From NCBI GenBank assembly GCA_946480915.1, contig CAMLLO010000036.1:1-44824 (forward strand): a stretch of DNA of 44,824 nt, given 5' to 3'. Position 1 is the first letter of the stretch. Every line of letters begins with the position of its first letter. This DNA is from an uncultured Sphingobacteriaceae bacterium. Its GTDB lineage: Bacteria > Bacteroidota > Bacteroidia > Sphingobacteriales > Sphingobacteriaceae. The notes under the pieces are model-generated. The model saw only the letters and a list, made by a program, of their open reading frames with translations. It made no database searches and was not told where the DNA came from. Position numbers and translations under genes: made by a program. Shown piece by piece: positions 9,348-18,900 of the stretch.

Positions 9348-10103
9348 CTATTGTGCTAAATAGCCTCCATCGACAGGATAATAAGAACCCGTTACAAAGG
9401 ATGAGCGGGACGAGGCCAACCACAGGAGGAGTTCTGCAACTTCTTCCGGCTCACCTAATCTCCCGATCGGGTGCATGCCCGCAAGGGTTTGCCGGGAAGC
9501 TTCATCCAATGTATTTATAACCAAAGGTGTGTTAATATACCCCGGGCCGATAGAGTTTATCCGGATCTTTTTATCAGCATATTCAAGTGCTGCCGCCTTT
9601 GTAAGTCCAATTAGGCCATGTTTTGCCGCTGTGTAAGCAGGAGATAGCTTTGTGGCCACCATTCCCAATATAGAAGAAACGTTAATTATGCTTCCGCCTT
9701 TTTCAAGCATCGCGGGAATTTGATATCGCATACCATAAAATACTCCCGATAGATTGATATCGATTACTTTCTGCCAGCCATCAACCGGATATTCGGCGGT
9801 TAAAGCCAAAGGGCCGCCAATGCCTGCATTGTTCACAGCGATATCAAGCAAGCCGAAACGATTTATCGTTTCCTTAACCAAGGCTTCATTATCTTCCGGG
9901 AGTGATGAATTGGCTTTAAAGAAAAAAGCCTTGCCTCCACTATTGGTAATTGAGTCGGCTACATTGTTACCATGTATTTCGTTGATATCTGATATCACTA
10001 CATTTGCCCCTTCCCTTGCAAAAAGTTCTGCGGTCGCTTTACCAATTCCAGAGCCTGCTCCGGTTATGATAGCCGTTTTTCCGTCAATAAATAAGTTAGA
10101 CAT
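9348..10103 (-). CDS. short-chain dehydrogenase/reductase (SDR, classical)
   Basis: A 251-residue classical SDR of the FabG/glucose 1-dehydrogenase type. Visible are the cofactor loop TGAGSGIG near residue 15, an Asp at the end of strand two (VVISDIN) that favours NAD over NADP, NNAGIGG near 90, catalytic Ser in INVSSILG, and YTAAK near 157 carrying the catalytic Tyr and Lys. The tail SFVTGSYYPVDGGY is typical. The natural substrate is unknown. It sits 44 bp upstream of the phosphorylase gene on the same strand, so the two may be co-transcribed, but no metabolic link is obvious. Confidence 0.92.
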   Translation of the reverse strand: MSNLFIDGKTAIITGAGSGIGKATAELFAREGANVVISDINEIHGNNVADSITNSGGKAFFFKANSSLPEDNEALVKETINRFGLLDIAVNNAGIGGPLALTAEYPVDGWQKVIDINLSGVFYGMRYQIPAMLEKGGSIINVSSILGMVATKLSPAYTAAKHGLIGLTKAAALEYADKKIRINSIGPGYINTPLVINTLDEASRQTLAGMHPIGRLGEPEEVAELLLWLASSRSSFVTGSYYPVDGGYLAQ

Positions 10104-10396
10104 AGGTTTTGTGATCTAAATAAAGCTAGCGCCATATAATCCGATTGCAAATGACTATCGTCAGTGCCCAGAATGACAATGGTTTTTATTTAAATAGGAA
10201 ACCGCGAAAATCAAATCAATTGCATTCGAACTTGAAGCTTACATCTAAAACACGTAGACCTACCGGCATCGGGCATAATTTCTTAAAGAATATCATTAAC
10301 AAACCCGAGGAATTTTCAGACCTGTTAATGATATTTTATGAGACAGGCATGCACCCGTTATTCATGGGAAAGCCGGAACAAACGCAGAACAAAATG

Positions 10397-10921
10397 TTAC
10401 TTTGCTAATAAATATAGCGCTTGGGCTTCCGTAAGATGCAATTGCAATGCCGGAAGCTCAGCGGCAGCCCAGCTACGTATTTCAGCATCAGGAACGCCGT
10501 CGGGTTGGGCTGCAAGGCTGAACAGATTAACCATTTCCTGGTTTGTCAGAACCATCAGTTCGACAAATCTCTTGTCAAAAGAAAGAGTGGTAACCTGGCT
10601 CAGAATGTATAAGTTCGTTGCGTGGTGACTAAGAAAATTTTGCGCTAAACCGAGGCCTTTTCTGGCAGCAAGGTCGCCAAGACGGGCTTCTGCGGCCGTA
10701 TGATCTGTTATCGTCCGAATTCCATAAGCTATGACTGTATCCAGCTGGGCTCTGGTTTTTGCTAACTCGCCAGCCTGAATTTCTAAATGATTACTGCTCG
10801 AGGCATTCAAGATAAATTCCTGATTACCCATCTTGAAAATTTGAGGATTATCTTTTTTACACGATTGGACAACACACACACTGACTATCAGCACTGTGTA
10901 TAAGACACGCAACTTTTTCAT
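10397..10921 (-). CDS. DUF4142-family lipoprotein
   Basis: A 174-residue protein with a signal peptide and lipobox VVQSC (Cys21), followed by a four-helix, ferritin-like DUF4142 domain. Typical signs are the start of helix one, NHLEIQAGELA, and the middle pattern ITDHTAAEARLGDLA; canonical DUF4142 has DHxxxxxxL there. Members are common in Sphingobacteriaceae and proteobacteria as periplasmic proteins of unclear role. The gene stands alone. A perfect 14-bp palindrome lies 15 bp upstream of the start codon and a stable hairpin about 60 bp upstream, either of which might regulate it. Confidence 0.82.
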   Translation of the reverse strand: MKKLRVLYTVLIVSVCVVQSCKKDNPQIFKMGNQEFILNASSSNHLEIQAGELAKTRAQLDTVIAYGIRTITDHTAAEARLGDLAARKGLGLAQNFLSHHATNLYILSQVTTLSFDKRFVELMVLTNQEMVNLFSLAAQPDGVPDAEIRSWAAAELPALQLHLTEAQALYLLAK

Positions 10922-10935
10922 GGTAAATGAATTTA

Positions 10936-10949
10936 AATTGTTAACAATT
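10936..10949. promoter_or_regulatory. perfect 14-bp palindrome upstream of DUF4142 gene
   Basis: AATTGTTAACAATT is a perfect palindrome centred 22 bp upstream of the DUF4142 start codon. Its position would suit an operator for a dimeric repressor. A+T-rich DNA produces such runs by chance more often than balanced DNA, so this is only a candidate. Confidence 0.35.
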
Positions 10950-10981
10950 AACTATTTACAAGGCATATGTCTTAAGGCAAC

Positions 10982-11005
10982 CCTAAACCTGACGGCAGGT
11001 TTAGG
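10982..11005 (+). terminator. hairpin with T-rich tail (plus strand)
   Basis: CCTAAACCTG and CAGGTTTAGG form a perfect 10-bp stem with the loop ACGG, followed on the plus strand by TTATTTTTATT. By shape it is a factor-independent terminator for plus-strand transcripts, but no plus-strand gene ends upstream. On the minus strand it would be a structured element in the leader of the DUF4142 gene. Confidence 0.5.
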
Positions 11006-11280
11006 TTATTTTTATTATGTGCATCTAAGAGGAAAAAGAACAGACAATATTTCAAAAACATTCATCTATGACCCTGAAACCGACTTTTGATATTGAGTAT
11101 TATACCTTATTCATCTTTCCTATCGCAAACGATTAACAGATTATATGGAAAAAATCACATTATGTGCCATAATTCACAGCTTTTGGTTCAAAAACAAAAA
11201 TCTGTTTCAAGACGCACAATACTCAAGTTTATATTTGGCAAACCAGGTGGGACGCTACTTTTGTCGATTATACCCAGAAT

Positions 11281-11685
11281 CTAAAACTTAAAGTAGGGAG
11301 AGATTTGAGGTAATTCTTTTAATTGTTTAAGAGATTTATTATTTAAAGGCTTTTCGAAATATGCAATAACCTGAGGATATTGACTTGCCTTCTCACGGTC
11401 TTCAGTGTCGATAGATGAAGTTACCATTACCACATGAATATTTTTTGCATACGGTGCGGACTGAATATTATCCAATAATTGCCAGCCATTCATAACAGGC
11501 ATATTTATATCTAATAACACCAGACAAGTCTGATTTAAATTGTTTTCTGAGTTTAAATAGTCAAAAGCCTCTTTACCATTTTGGAAACTCAAAGAATCTG
11601 AGGCCATTCCATTATCTTGCATTATCATATTATGCAGAAAAACAATTATTTCATCATCATCAACTACTAGTACTTTCAAACTCAT
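11281..11685 (-). CDS. single-domain response regulator
   Basis: A 134-residue stand-alone receiver domain. It shows the acidic cluster VVDDDE near residues 7-11, the phosphoacceptor Asp in LLDINMPVMNGW near residue 60, a Thr/Ser in MVTSS and the conserved Lys in FEKPL. There is no output domain. Such Rcp1-like regulators in Bacteroidota shuttle phosphate or act by protein contact. The start overlaps the end of the preceding receiver-PAS gene by 26 bp, implying translational coupling. It is the last gene of the six-gene phosphorelay operon. Confidence 0.93.
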   Translation of the reverse strand: MSLKVLVVDDDEIIVFLHNMIMQDNGMASDSLSFQNGKEAFDYLNSENNLNQTCLVLLDINMPVMNGWQLLDNIQSAPYAKNIHVVMVTSSIDTEDREKASQYPQVIAYFEKPLNNKSLKQLKELPQISPYFKF

Positions 11686-12697
11686 TATTCCTGCTAACCT
11701 TTACTTTTTCAGTCTTACTAACTATTTCTCTGATGATATCATCAAGTTCCACAGCCGAGTTTATTACATGCCCCAACATTTCCAGTTTTTCTGTTTCTGT
11801 ATTTGACGAATGGTTAAGACAATCTATTAAACCCATTATTCGTGCCAATGGCGCTCTGACTACATGAGATTGCATCCAGGCTATTTCTTGCATTTTTTTA
11901 TTTTGTTCTTCAATGGCATCGATGTATGTTACATTTTCAGTAATATCTGTAGCCAAAACTAACCCTGCTTTTTTTTCGCCGAAATCAATCATGTTGGTTT
12001 GAACACTTACATAAATCAAGTCTCCATTCTTCTTTTTATGTCGCAGTTTTTTTGAGAAATAATTCTGATCTATGGCAACTAATGAGCGTATCGAACTTTC
12101 GAGTATTTCAATATCCTCCACCGGTCTTATATCTCTAAGTGTAAGATCTAGAAATTCCTCTAAACTGTATCCATAATTTTTTATAGCTGCTTCATTTACA
12201 TCTAAAAAACGAAGAGTCTCAGGATCGAATACCCACATCGGTATAGGACTTAAATGAAATAACTCTCTGTACTTTTTTTCGCTGGAGGCAAGCAAATTAT
12301 TTACACGCTTATTTTCATTCTGCTCGTCAGCTTCTTTTAGGGCTCGGAGAATTTTAGGAGCTATTTGATACATATTCTCCTTAAGTACATAATCAGTTAC
12401 ACCCAATTTGATTAATTCCACAGCCTTCTCCTCGCCAATCGTCCCCGAAACAATAATGAACGGAATATCAGGTGCTTTCTCTGTTTTTATATTAAATGCT
12501 GTTAAACCATCAAAAGATGGCAGTGAATAATCAGACAATATTATTTCAGGTTTAAAATCGCAAAGCGCATTCTCAAAGCGTTCTCTGTTATCTACAAGTA
12601 CAAAATCATAGATCAATCCACTTTTTGTTAATTGATATTGAAGCAATTCAATATCGTTTGGATCATGTTCTAAAATCAGAATCTTAATTTTTTTCAT
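11660..12697 (-). CDS. receiver-PAS protein with H-box but no ATPase domain
   Basis: A 345-residue cytosolic protein. A receiver domain comes first, with the phosphoacceptor Asp in ILSDYSLPSFDG and Lys in YVLKEN; the usual second acidic residue at the N-terminus is a His (LEHDPND). A PAS domain with a PAC-like end follows at about 140-270 (FHLSPIPMWVFDPE to LVLATDITENV). The tail contains QSHVVRAPLARI, which is a kinase H-box, and a second helix, but the protein stops before any HATPase domain. It may therefore be a phosphotransfer partner or an inactive dimeriser. The ATG at 12697 is preferred because the 14 residues upstream run into the neighbouring gene and precede the first strand. Confidence 0.85.
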   Translation of the reverse strand: MKKIKILILEHDPNDIELLQYQLTKSGLIYDFVLVDNRERFENALCDFKPEIILSDYSLPSFDGLTAFNIKTEKAPDIPFIIVSGTIGEEKAVELIKLGVTDYVLKENMYQIAPKILRALKEADEQNENKRVNNLLASSEKKYRELFHLSPIPMWVFDPETLRFLDVNEAAIKNYGYSLEEFLDLTLRDIRPVEDIEILESSIRSLVAIDQNYFSKKLRHKKKNGDLIYVSVQTNMIDFGEKKAGLVLATDITENVTYIDAIEEQNKKMQEIAWMQSHVVRAPLARIMGLIDCLNHSSNTETEKLEMLGHVINSAVELDDIIREIVSKTEKVKVSRNNEFESTSS

Positions 12698-12708
12698 AGC
12701 AAGGAAGA

Positions 12709-13149
12709 TTAAGCCGGAGATTGATTCTGTGCCAACCAATAGTGGCCGATGTTTGAAATGGTCGAAACAAATCCCTCGAACTCTACAGGTTTAACAATAT
12801 AGCTGTTGGCGCCAAGTCGGTAGCACTCCTGAATATCTTTGGTTTGGTTAGATGAAGTAAGCACTATAACGGGTATAATTTTTGTCCTAAGGTCAGATTT
12901 TAGCCTGTTTAGGACCTCTATGCCATCTATTTTAGGCATTTTAAGATCAAGAATAATTATTTTAGGAAGGTCACTACTGTCGCGGTTGGCGAAGTTTCCT
13001 TTACAAAAAATATAATCCAGCGCTTCTTCGCCATCTTTAAGATGAATAAGACTGAATACTGTATTATTTTTTTTAAGTGCCCTGATGGTGAGATCGGCAT
13101 CGTCTATATTATCTTCGATGAGAAGTATATCTGCTTTTTGTTGATCCAT
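12709..13149 (-). CDS. single-domain response regulator (Rcp1-like)
   Basis: A 146-residue receiver domain beginning MDQQKADILLIEDNIDDADL. The phosphoacceptor is the Asp in IILDLKMPKIDG, with Thr-Ser in VLTSSN and Lys in IVKPVEF. The extended loop between strands two and three (DGEEALDYIFCKGNF) is typical of the cyanobacterial-phytochrome response regulator family. The frame continues upstream into the kinase gene, but the ATG at 13149 matches the domain start and leaves a 19-bp gap. It probably accepts phosphate from the kinase encoded just upstream. Confidence 0.93.
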   Translation of the reverse strand: MDQQKADILLIEDNIDDADLTIRALKKNNTVFSLIHLKDGEEALDYIFCKGNFANRDSSDLPKIIILDLKMPKIDGIEVLNRLKSDLRTKIIPVIVLTSSNQTKDIQECYRLGANSYIVKPVEFEGFVSTISNIGHYWLAQNQSPA

Positions 13150-13168
13150 GTATAGATTCGTAAAGTCT

Positions 13169-15016
13169 TTATTTTGGTAGTAAAAAGTAAAAAGTAGCGC
13201 CTTCATCAATTTTGCCTTCGGCCCACACCTTACCGCCGTGTTTAGCAACAATCCGTTTAACAATCCCGAGGCCCACACCTGTGCCTTCAAAGTCTTCATC
13301 GGTATGCAGGCGTTGAAAAACACCGAATAGCTTATCTACGTAGTCCATGTTAAATCCTGCACCGTTATCTTTAACAAAATAAACAAATTCATTTTCATTT
13401 GCAATAGAACCGATCTCGATAAGAGGTTCTGCTTTCTTTGAAGAATATTTAAGGGCGTTTGAAACCAGATTCACAAAACATTGATAAATTAAAGTATAAT
13501 CTCCTTCCACATAACCAAGATCGGCTATTTCAATTTTTGTATGAGGTTGAATCAAATGACTCATTTCTTTTAACACCTGTGTCACCATTTCATTCACGTT
13601 AATAGACGACTTTTTAACTTCCTTGCGGCCCAATTTTGAAAAATCAAGCAAACCATCAATTAACACACCCATTCGCTTGGCATTATTCTGAATAATTTGA
13701 AACAAACGAGTTAATTCATCATCAAACTGCGCTTTATATTCATCCTGAATAATGTTAGCATAGCCGTTAATCGCCCTTAATGGCGCCCTTAAATCATGAG
13801 AAATTGAATGCGAGAATGATTCCAGCTCATTATTGATTACCTCCAGCTGTGCAACGTTTCTCGTTAGATCGGAATTTAAATTATAGATCTCCAGTTCAGA
13901 TTTCTTTTGCTTGGTAATATCCCTTTCGGTGATAGCAACAGACTTCAAAACGTTATTGGAATCAGTAATTACCGATGCAGAAAATACAACGTCTATAATT
14001 TTCCCGTATTTGGTAATTCTCTTTGTCTCTAAGGCTTGAATTTGTTCTCCCCTCAAAATTGTATTTATAACTTCCTGTGTCTCTTCAAGTAAAAAATTCG
14101 GAACGATATTCCAGATTTTCATATTCAAAGCTTCTGACTCTGAAAAGCCATAATTAACTTCTGCCCCTTCGTTCCATGAAATGATCTTTCCTTCCGGATC
14201 GTGTAGATAAATAGCATCGTTTGACTGCTTTACTACAGCTGCCAAGTAATTCTTTATCTCTTCAACTTCTTTTGCAGCCGTAATATCCCTTGCGTTGGCA
14301 AACCACAAACCTTTCTTACTCACAATATTCCAGTGGAACCATTTAATCGCTCGCTGTTTATCGTAAATTTGGGTTTCGAACGAAAAAGTATCTCTACCCT
14401 CCCTGATTAGCTTGTTTATCGTATAATGTTCTTCTTCGATAAGGTAAAATAAAAGCGAAGTCCCTATAATTTCTTCAGGAGTGTAGCCAAGCAGAGGAAA
14501 GCTGGCATTATTAACCTCCTCAAATTTCAAAGTAGTTGTATTAATAATACAGATCATATCCGCTGAATTATTGATCAGCAGTGCATACCTTTCAAGAGTT
14601 AAGTTTTTTTGAACAAGCTCTTTTTTTTGAAGATGTAATTTTAAAAGCACCGCAACCTTTGCTTCGGTGATTTCTTTATCTAGTGGTTTAAAAAGATAAT
14701 CAGTTGCTCCCTCTTCAAAGCCCTTCATCATGCTTTCGCGTTCCTTTTTTTCGGCCGATGCAAATATGATGGGAATATCTTTTGTTCTTTTATTGGACTT
14801 GATAATCTTAGCTACTTCAAATCCGTCCATAGAGGGCATTTGAACATCGAGTATAATTAAGGAGATCTCTTCGTTCAAAACGATCTTTAACGCGTCTTTT
14901 CCGTTAGTAGCTTGAAAAAAATTGCGGCTTGGACTCGCCAACATATTTTCGAGCGCATAGATATTGCTTGTCTTATCATCAACAATTAAAATGTTTACTC
15001 TCTTGTTTAAAGACAT
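13169..15016 (-). CDS. receiver-PAS-PAS sensor histidine kinase
   Basis: A 615-residue cytosolic kinase. An N-terminal receiver domain has its phosphoacceptor at Asp57 (ILDVQMPSMDG). Two PAS domains follow at about 140-250 and 265-375, then a HisKA helix with His407 in SISHDLRAPL. The HATPase has the N-box VNLVSNALKY, DNGAGF and GTGVGLGI. There is no membrane segment, so input comes through the receiver or PAS ligands. This resembles the phytochrome-type kinase arrangement but lacks GAF-PHY. A TTG codon 19 residues upstream is in frame, but the ATG at 15016 starts at the receiver and is more likely. It lies between CheR and a single-domain regulator. Confidence 0.92.
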   Translation of the reverse strand: MSLNKRVNILIVDDKTSNIYALENMLASPSRNFFQATNGKDALKIVLNEEISLIILDVQMPSMDGFEVAKIIKSNKRTKDIPIIFASAEKKERESMMKGFEEGATDYLFKPLDKEITEAKVAVLLKLHLQKKELVQKNLTLERYALLINNSADMICIINTTTLKFEEVNNASFPLLGYTPEEIIGTSLLFYLIEEEHYTINKLIREGRDTFSFETQIYDKQRAIKWFHWNIVSKKGLWFANARDITAAKEVEEIKNYLAAVVKQSNDAIYLHDPEGKIISWNEGAEVNYGFSESEALNMKIWNIVPNFLLEETQEVINTILRGEQIQALETKRITKYGKIIDVVFSASVITDSNNVLKSVAITERDITKQKKSELEIYNLNSDLTRNVAQLEVINNELESFSHSISHDLRAPLRAINGYANIIQDEYKAQFDDELTRLFQIIQNNAKRMGVLIDGLLDFSKLGRKEVKKSSINVNEMVTQVLKEMSHLIQPHTKIEIADLGYVEGDYTLIYQCFVNLVSNALKYSSKKAEPLIEIGSIANENEFVYFVKDNGAGFNMDYVDKLFGVFQRLHTDEDFEGTGVGLGIVKRIVAKHGGKVWAEGKIDEGATFYFLLPK

Positions 15017-15102
15017 AGGGAGTGCAGATTTAGGTAAATCAATATTTTTCAATGTTATCCTGGTAGAATTCAATCAAATTATAATAAGGTAAGAAAATGA
15101 AT

Positions 15103-15915
15103 TTAGCTTTTCCTGATAAAAATGCGTTCCTTTCTGTCTACCCCTTCAAAGTTTTGTTGTCGATCAGTAAAAAGAAGCGACTCTCTGTTTCCCAAACCCA
15201 GGTAGCCAAATGGGCATAAACTTTCGTGAAATAAATTAATGACCTTGTTTTGTAAACTCTGATTAAAATAGATCAAAACATTACGACAAAGAATAAGCTG
15301 AAACTCATTAAATGATTTATCGATAGCAAGATTGTGGACCGAAAAAACAATATCTTTTCGTAAGTTCTTGTCGAAAATAACGGAATCATATTTAGCCACA
15401 TAATATTCTGAAAATGAATTCTTCCCGCCAGATTGCTGGTAGTTCGATGTATATAACTTCATTAAATGCAAGGGGAAAACTCCCTTTTTTGCCTCTTGAA
15501 GCACTTTTTGATTAATATCCGTGGCGTAAATCACAGATCGCTCAAGCAAGCCTTCTTCTTTCAATAATATAGCTATCGAATATACTTCCTCTCCGGTAGA
15601 ACAACCTGCAATCCAAATCTTTATAAATGGATAAGTGGATAGTCGCCGAATAATATTTCGTCGCAAACTCAAATAGAAAGATGGATCTCGAAACATTTCG
15701 GTAACATTCACGGTAAAGTCCTGAATGAACTGCGCAAATGTGGACTCATTTGATATCAATGTTTCTTTTAATTCTTTTACCGAATCAATTCTATTGGCTT
15801 TCATGAAATGCACAACCCGCCTGTTTACTGAAGATTCTGCGTATTCTGTAAAATCATAACCATATACAAACCGAAGCGACGCCAGTAAGTCCTGTAACTC
15901 CTCTTTCAATATCAT
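15103..15915 (-). CDS. cheR: CheR-type protein-glutamate O-methyltransferase
   Basis: A 270-residue S-adenosylmethionine-dependent methyltransferase of the CheR family. The N-terminal helical domain is followed by FTVNVTEMFRDP, then WIAGCSTGEEVYSIA (motif I, cofactor binding), YATDIN, and LCRNVLIYFN, all diagnostic. CheR methylates glutamates on the coiled coils of chemoreceptors. No CheB, CheA, CheW or receptor gene is in the window, so a chemotaxis role is doubtful. It lies 51 bp after the NIT-domain kinase, whose HAMP and long coiled-coil region are plausible alternative targets; that is inference. Confidence 0.94.
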   Translation of the reverse strand: MILKEELQDLLASLRFVYGYDFTEYAESSVNRRVVHFMKANRIDSVKELKETLISNESTFAQFIQDFTVNVTEMFRDPSFYLSLRRNIIRRLSTYPFIKIWIAGCSTGEEVYSIAILLKEEGLLERSVIYATDINQKVLQEAKKGVFPLHLMKLYTSNYQQSGGKNSFSEYYVAKYDSVIFDKNLRKDIVFSVHNLAIDKSFNEFQLILCRNVLIYFNQSLQNKVINLFHESLCPFGYLGLGNRESLLFTDRQQNFEGVDRKERIFIRKS

Positions 15916-15966
15916 TTATCTGTCTGTCAGCAAATTAGATGAATCGCTATAACTTAATTCAATTAT

Positions 15967-18900
15967 TTACTTGTACAACCATACTCTGAGCAAGGAAAGC
16001 AACTGCTGAATGTTTACAGGTTTTGAAACATAGTCAGACATGCCTGCCTTTAAACATTTTTCCCTGTCGCCCTTCATGGCTTTTGCAGTGAGAGCAATTA
16101 TTGGCAATTTATCAAAACGCTTCAGTTTTCTGATCTCCTGGGTTGATTCATAGCCGTCCATTTCCGGCATCATAATATCCATTAAAACAACATCAGTATC
16201 CGAATGCTCTTTCAAAATTTCAATAGCTTCTTTACCGTTCTCTGCAGTAATGCATTTCAAACCCTCTTCTTCCAGTGCATTGCTTAGCGAATAAATATTT
16301 CGAATATCATCATCAACAATCAGAACTTTCTTGTTGTTCAAAACCTCGTCCGTTCTGTGAAGCTTACGTATAATTTGTTGTTTCTCTAGAGGAAGTTTGG
16401 ATTCAACCCGATGCAGGAACAAACTCGTTTCATCCAAAAGCCGCTCGTTTGAATCGACTGTTTTAAGCACTACAGTGTTGGCAAGTTTATTCAATCTGGA
16501 AGACTCTTCTTTAGTCAGATCTTTTGCTGTATAAACGATTACCGGAATTCTCTTAAGCTTTTCGGCAGCCTTAATTTTTTCCATTAAGTCAAAACCACTC
16601 ATGTCTGGCAATCCCAAATCAATAATTATACAATCGAAATTCTCCTTCTGTAACATATTATGGGCTTCCTCGCCAGTGAATGCCGAAAAAGATTTCACAT
16701 CACCGTTTCCGATGAGTTCCTGAATGGCTTTATTCTGCTGCTTATTATCTTCTACAATCAACAACTTCTTCAACTTTCTATTAATAAACTCTTCGATTCG
16801 CCCGAAAGAAGAGTTTAAGTCGCTTTGCGATATGGGTTTTTTAACAAAATCGAAGGCTCCAAGTTCAAAACCTTCTTTACGCCTGTCGTACCCCGAGATT
16901 ATCTGGACCGGTATGTGCCGAAGATTCGGATCATTTTTTAAATTTCTAAGAACTTCCGACCCCTCCATAACCGGAAGTTTCATATCTAAAATAATCGCAT
17001 CCGGGCGATAATGTCTAGCCAGACTTAAACCTGTATTCCCCTGGTGAGCAAGAATTCCTAGATAGCCTCTCTCGCGAACAAATTTTAAAAGGATGTGAGC
17101 AAATGAACTATCATCTTCTATAATCAGAACAACTTTATCAGTATCCTTAATTGCATATCGATCATCAGAAACCTCCTCACCTAGTTCAAGAGACAGATTT
17201 TCGTACTTATAATCAGTTTTAACAACCTCTTTTACAGATATCTCTTTTTCAACAGGAACAATCAGAGTGGGATCGAACTCTAAAGGAAGATATAAGGTAA
17301 ATGTACTTCCTTTGCCTTCCGAACTTTCCAAATGGATTTCACCTCCAAGTGCATTGGCCAGTTCACGACTAATTGAAAGACCTAATCCGGTGCCTCCGTA
17401 TCTTCTTTTGGTAGAGCCATCTGCTTGTTGAAATGCTTCGAAAATTACACTCTGTTTGTTCTCCGGAATTCCTATGCCTGTATCCCGCACCGAAAATGCC
17501 ATCACCTTGTCCAACCCATTCAGTTTCTTATTTTTAAAGTTACCTATCGACTGTACAATCGAAACATCCAGGGCAATTCTTCCACCTTTGCTGGTAAACT
17601 TAAACGCGTTCGAAAGAAGATTCCTAAGAATTTGCTCCAGCCTAAATTTATCGGTAGCGAATGGGTGCTTAAATTCTTCTTTATTGAAATTGATCTCGAA
17701 CTCGGTTGATTTGTTTTTAGCAACCTCATTAAAAAGTGATTCAAGATTTTCAACAAGTTCATAAATAGTAACTTTAGAAATATCGAGTTCTATCTTGCCT
17801 GATTCCACTTTTGAAAGATCAAGAATCTCGTTTATTAGATTCAGAAGGTCGTTTCCGGAACTGCATATATTCCTGGCAAAGTCTATTTCTTTTTCACCCA
17901 TCGACTTACTTTTATTTTCAGATAAAAGCTCCGCAAGAATAAGCATGCTATTAAGTGGTGTTCTTAATTCATGAGACATGTTGGCAAGAAACTCAGATTT
18001 GTATTTGCTGGTAACTTCCAACTCGCGGGCCTTGGTCTCAACCTCCATTTTTGCAACTTCCAGCTTATCTTTTTGCTCTTCTAACAGACTTGCCTTTTCT
18101 TCCAATTCCTCATTTGTTTGCTGAAGCTCTTCTTGTTGAGTTTTTAGCTCGGCTTCCGATTTTTCCAGCAACTGCGTCTTCATATGCAATTCCTCATTTG
18201 TCTCCCGCAGCTCTTCCTGTTGAGCTTCAAGCTCTTCAGCTTGTCTCTGAGTTTCTTCTAACAGTTCTTTTAATTGTGTTCGGGAATGAGAAGAATTAAA
18301 GGCAACTCCAATATTCTCACCAACTAATTCCAAAAACTGCAAGTCGAGTTCCGAAAATTCAGCCGCCGAACCAATTTCAATAACACCCCGCACTTGTTTA
18401 TCATATAAAAACGGAAAAACAATGATGTTTTTAGGCTCAACACTTCCCAGACCCGAGTTTATTTTCAAATAATTATCAGGAATGCTGCTGAAAATGATGG
18501 GCTTCTTTTCCAATGCCGCCTGGCCTACCAATCCCTGCCCTATTTTGATAGAATTTGAATTGCCTTTTCTATTATGAAATGCATAGCTTCCATATAAATT
18601 TAAAACATCATTCTCTGCCAGATAAATAGCTCCAATCTGGGCCTTTAGGTAATTAGCAAGATAGATAATAATATCCTGAGCAAGTTCTCTTAATAGTTTT
18701 TCGCCTCGTATTGTGTCGTTTAGTTCGCTATTTCCTTTAAGAAGCCAGGTGCGGGTCGCGGTTTCTTCGGATAATTTTTGAAGGTTATGCTTCATATTAT
18801 TTAAAGATAAACCTAATACATCGACAGTACTTCGCACTTTAACGTCGGCAGAGTAATCTCCGCCACCAATTTTCTCAGCGGTTTTAGCATACTCCTTAGA

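Larger units (their letters stand above)
10922..11280. other. intergenic region between signalling operon and DUF4142 gene
   Basis: About 360 bp without a supportable gene. It is the 3' flank of the phosphorelay operon and the 5' flank of the DUF4142 gene, both on the minus strand. It contains a palindrome at 10936-10949 and a hairpin at 10982-11005, listed separately. Short frames on either strand lack any protein-like pattern. Confidence 0.5.

Noticed and set aside
10151..10408. Plus-strand frame of about 85 codons downstream of the SDR gene
   Set aside because: It is polar and without a recognisable pattern, overlaps the end of the DUF4142 gene, and has no promoter that I can see.
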